Shown here: positions 57,899 through 64,000 of the stretch, piece after piece
Numbering within the stretch: the stretch's first letter is position 1
Layout of the letters: each line of letters begins with the position of its first letter
Assembly (NCBI RefSeq): GCF_036245865.1
Contig: NZ_BTTW01000011.1
Span: forward strand, 1-64,000
DNA length: 64,000 nucleotides
From: Corallococcus caeni
GTDB lineage: Bacteria; Myxococcota; Myxococcia; Myxococcales; Myxococcaceae
Direction of reading: 5' to 3'
Made by a program: the position numbers and the translations under genes
Notes under the pieces: generated by a model
Told to the model about the DNA's origin: nothing
The model's database searches: none
Seen by the model: only the letters and a program-made list of their open reading frames with translations

Positions 57899-57902
<4 letters not shown>
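57405..57902 (+). CDS. Rrf2-family suf operon regulator
   Basis: A 165-residue Rrf2-type helix-turn-helix regulator. Winged helix ([32 protein letters not shown]) and three Rrf2 cysteines in [18 protein letters not shown], spaced 11 and 6 apart, that would hold an iron-sulfur cluster and report its supply. Called the SUF-system regulator because it heads the suf operon and overlaps sufB by four bases (ATGA). Likely repressor with the palindrome at 57322. Confidence 0.88.
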
Positions 57903-60119
<2,217 letters not shown>

Positions 60120-60123
<4 letters not shown>

Positions 60124-61426
60124 GCGCGTCCCACTACGCGGAGGTGGCCCGGGCCTTCCAGGCGCGCGGCGATGCGCCCGCGTGGCTCCAGGCGTTTCGT
60201 GAGCAGGGCCTGAGCCAGTTCCAGGCGCGTGGTCTGCCCACGTCCAAGGACGAGGAGTGGAAGTACACGCCCGTCGCCACGCTGTCGTCGCATCCCTTCC
60301 AGCCCGCGCGGGACGTGTCCGCGGGCGAGGACGTGGCCCAGGCGGTGGCGCGGCACGCGCTGCCCGGCCCGCGGCTCGTGTTCGTGGACGGCAGCTTCGT
60401 GCCGGCGCTGTCGGTGCTCACCGGCCTGCCGCGCGGCGTGGTGCTCAAGCCGCTGTCGCAGGCGCTGCGTGAAGACGGCGCGCTGTTGCAGGAGACGCTG
60501 GGCCAGCTCTCCCGGCCGTCCGCGCATGCCTTCACGTCGCTCAACGCGGCGCTGCTGGAGGAGGGCGCGCTGCTCACGCTCGCCCCCCGGGCCCTGAGCG
60601 AGGTGCCGGTGCAGTTGCTGTTCCTCGCGCGCGGCGGCGACGGGCCGGTGCTGGCCAGTCCGCGCATCGTCGTGGTGGCGGGCGAGGGCAGCGAGGCCAC
60701 GCTGGTGGAGACGTACGCGGGGCTGGGCACGGGGGCGACGTTCACCAACGCCGTGACGGAGGTGTCGCTGGGCGACAACGCCAGCCTGCGCCACTTCAAG
60801 CTCCAGGCGGAGGGTGACACCGCGGTGCACCTGGGCGGGCTGTACTCGCGGCAGGGGCGCGACAGCCGCTTCCAGTCGCACGCGTTCTCGTTCGGCGGGC
60901 TGCTGGCGCGCAACGAAGTGCACGCGGCCTTCGCGGGCGAGGGTGGCGAGTGCGTGCTCAACGGCCTGTTCGTGGGCCGGGGCACGCAGCACCTGGACAA
61001 CCGCACGGACCTGGACCACGCGGTGCCGCACTGCTCCAGCCGAGAGCTCTACAAGGGCGTGCTGGATGACCGCGCGCGCGGCACCTTCCACGGGAAGATC
61101 CGCGTGCGCGAGGACGCGCAGAAGACGGACGCGAGCCAGACGAGCCGCAACCTGCTGCTCTCCGAGGGCGCGCAGGTGGACGCCCGGCCGCAGCTCGAAA
61201 TCTTCGCGGACGACGTGAAGTGCGCCCACGGCACGGCGGTGGGCCGGCTGGATGACAACGCGCTGTTCTACCTGCGCTCGCGCGGCATCCCGAAGGTGGA
61301 GGCGGAGCGGATGCTGACGCAGGCGTTCGCGAGCGAGCTGGTGCGCGCGGTGCCGGAGGGTCCGGTGCGCGCGCGCGTGGAGGAGCTGCTCGCGGGAAAG
61401 CTGCCGGGTTCGGCGGAGGTGATGGG

Positions 61427-61430
<4 letters not shown>
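60120..61430 (+). CDS. sufD: Fe-S assembly protein SufD
   Basis: A 436-residue SufD. N-terminal part with GLPTSKDEEWKYTPV; C-terminal beta-helix with VHLGGLYSRQG, FVGRGTQHLDNRTDLDH, RGTFHGKIRVREDAQKTDA and DDNALFYLRSRGI. Partner of SufB in the SufBC2D complex. Overlaps sufC and sufS by four bases each. Confidence 0.96.
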
Positions 61431-62652
<1,222 letters not shown>

Positions 62653-62656
<4 letters not shown>

Positions 62657-63105
62657 GCTCCGACCTCAAGGACCTGTACCAGGAGGTGGTGCTGGAGCAC
62701 TCCAAGCGCCCGCGCAACTTCCGGGTGGTGGAGGGTGCCACCTGCGCGGCGGAGGGCTACAACCCGCTGTGCGGCGACCAGCTCTCCGTGACGCTCAAGC
62801 TGGAGGACGGCGTCATCCGCGACATCGGCTTCCAGGGCCAGGGCTGTGCCATCTCCAAGGCGTCCGCGTCGCTGATGACGGGCGCGGTGAAGGACAAGAC
62901 GCGCGAGGAGGCCGAGGCCCTCTTCGAGCGCGTGCACACACTGGTGACCGAAGGGCCGGACAAGGTGGACGTGGAGTCGCTGGGCAAGCTCGCGGTGCTG
63001 TCCGGCGTGAGCGAGTTCCCGGCCCGGGTGAAGTGCGCGAGCCTGGCGTGGCACACGCTGCACGCGGCGCTGGATGGCCGCTCCACCTCGGTGTCGACGG
63101 AGTAG
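62653..63105 (+). CDS. sufU: Sulfur acceptor / scaffold protein SufU
   Basis: A 150-residue SufU. NPLCGDQ and GCAISKASAS carry the first two conserved cysteines, and VKCASLAWHTL the third. SufU accepts sulfur from SufS with zinc. GTG 62653 is set by an ideal AAGGAGGTG (62639-62647), whose position inside sufS shows coupled translation. Confidence 0.95.
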
Positions 63106-63114
63106 GGAGGGGAC

Positions 63115-63666
63115 ATGCGAGGCGCGATGACAGTCATCGAGCGCGACGTGGACGCGATGCTCATCCCCAGCGGGGACAAGGTGTTGCTGCCGGCGGGCTC
63201 GGAGTTGACGGTGGTGCAGACGCTGGGCGGCAACGTCACGGTGCAGGACCCGTACGGCCAGCTGTTCCGCATCGACGAGAAGAACGCGGACGCGCTGGGC
63301 GAGGAGTACGCCGCCAAGGCGAAGACGCCCGACGCGGAGATCACCCCCGGGGAGTTCCACGAGGAGCAGGTCTGGGAGCAGCTGCGCACGGTCTACGACC
63401 CGGAGATCCCGGTGAACATCGTGGAGCTGGGCCTGGTGTACACGTGCAAGGCCACGCCGCTGGAGGAAGGCGGCCAGCGCGTGGACATCGAGATGACGCT
63501 CACCGCGCCCGGCTGCGGCATGGGGCAGGTGCTGGTGGAGGACGTGCGCTCCAAGGTGTCCGCGCTGCCCGGCGTGAAGGAGGCCCACGTGGAGCTCGTC
63601 TGGGAGCCCCAGTGGGACCAGAGCCGCATGACGGACGTCGCGCGGCTCCAGCTGGGTTGGATGTGA
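63115..63666 (+). CDS. sufT: SufT-type Fe-S maturation protein (DUF59/MIP18)
   Basis: A 183-residue protein: an N-terminal SufT extension (about 1-80) and a DUF59 domain with VYDPEIPVNIVELGLVY and LTAPGCGMGQVLVEDV, the latter with the catalytically important cysteine. SufT aids maturation of Fe-S proteins under high demand. Last gene of the suf operon, nine bases after sufU. ATG 63127 is an alternative start. Confidence 0.93.
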   Translation: MRGAMTVIERDVDAMLIPSGDKVLLPAGSELTVVQTLGGNVTVQDPYGQLFRIDEKNADALGEEYAAKAKTPDAEITPGEFHEEQVWEQLRTVYDPEIPVNIVELGLVYTCKATPLEEGGQRVDIEMTLTAPGCGMGQVLVEDVRSKVSALPGVKEAHVELVWEPQWDQSRMTDVARLQLGWM

Positions 63667-63685
63667 AGTCCCCGGGCCCTGCCTG

Positions 63686-64000
63686 CTAGGCCAGGGCCTT
63701 TCGGCCGCGCGCGACCAGGCCCAGCGTGGCCGCGGCGGCGAGTCCCCCCGCGAGCCACCGGGGCCAGCGCGGCGCGGCCTCCGCGGTGGAGCGGCGGGTG
63801 ATGGCGGGCGACATGCGCTCCGCGAGGAGCTCCACCATCGCGTGCTCGAAGGCGAGCAGGTCGTGCGGCCCCCGGCTGGACACCCAGTTGCCGTCGCGCA
63901 CGACGGGCTCATCCGTCCAGTGCGCGCCCGCGTTCTCCAGGTCGTTGCGGATGCCCGGCCAGGACGTCACGTGGCGGCCTTCCAGCAGCCCCGCCGACGC
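63686..64000 (-). CDS. PfpI/DJ-1-like protein with C-terminal membrane anchor (5' end outside window)
   Basis: The last 104 residues of a PfpI-like amidotransferase-fold protein run off the right edge: LLEGRHVTSWPGIRNDLENAG, WTDEPVVRDGNWVSSRGPHD and a final helix FEHAMVELL. The catalytic cysteine lies further upstream and is not in view. After the domain come about 40 unusual residues, ending in a hydrophobic helix (WLAGGLAAAATLGLVARG), a tail anchor that typical PfpI proteins lack. Ends 20 bases from sufT, convergent. Confidence 0.8.
   Translation of the reverse strand, partial: ASAGLLEGRHVTSWPGIRNDLENAGAHWTDEPVVRDGNWVSSRGPHDLLAFEHAMVELLAERMSPAITRRSTAEAAPRWPRWLAGGLAAAATLGLVARGRKALA

Overview
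The window is very GC-rich with strong third-position GC, tightly packed genes, many 4-base stop/start overlaps and many long antisense shadow ORFs. Gene content points to a predatory/fruiting myxobacterium of the Myxococcus/Corallococcus type: an NtrC-type two-component system, DUF4388/J-domain/TPR adaptor proteins, long proline/alanine-rich linkers, a propionyl-CoA carboxylase operon and Cys-rich secreted proteins. This assignment is inferred from content, not from any search.

Layout. 1-1202: a 5'-deleted Uma2 nuclease remnant followed by an intact Uma2 gene. 1299-8455: membrane metallophosphoesterase, a two-domain monooxygenase-fold/hydrolase, a YfhO-like membrane protein, a tandem palindromic repeat, a ChaN-like lipoprotein and a membrane-protein pair. 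8589-12660: YhbY, a J-domain protein with a huge AGPGAP-type linker, and a secreted protein with four six-cysteine repeats. 12760-18516: TSUP permease, then (minus strand) an acyl/propionyl-CoA carboxylase operon whose beta subunit carries a frameshift. 18682-25630: site-2 protease with CBS region, a predicted caspase-fold peptidase translationally linked to an FAD monooxygenase, secreted and unknown proteins, and a PRMT-like methyltransferase. 25725-29310: Cys-rich secreted protein, wax-ester synthase/DGAT and a BBE-type FAD oxidase.

29492-35697 is a minus-strand operon: MshEN/HEAT scaffold protein, histidine kinase, sigma54 response regulator. A 98-bp tandem duplication creates a 33-codon leader that ends on the kinase start codon. 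35748-41376 holds an RDD membrane protein with zinc ribbon, GlsB-like protein, RsmE, asparaginase, a candidate structured RNA and PrmA. 41455-50372: M16 peptidase, then a plus-strand operon of coiled-coil protein, HemW, TPR protein and DUF4388/degenerate-J protein. 51300-56012 is a compact pseudopilin operon (TadE, TadG, a second TadE-like, a Flp-like pilin and two unknown secreted/anchored proteins) without an ATPase or platform gene in view. 57405-63666 is a complete regulator-sufBCDSU-sufT iron-sulfur assembly operon with a palindromic operator candidate upstream. The window ends inside a PfpI-like gene with an unusual C-terminal membrane anchor.

The items most worth following up are the caspase-fold/FAD pair, the pseudopilin operon with its twin-CX3C partner, the leader-ORF duplication in front of the kinase, and the structured intergenic RNA at about 40330-40500. 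No intergenic stretch exceeds 300 bases, and I saw no tRNA, rRNA, CRISPR array, IS element or replication origin.
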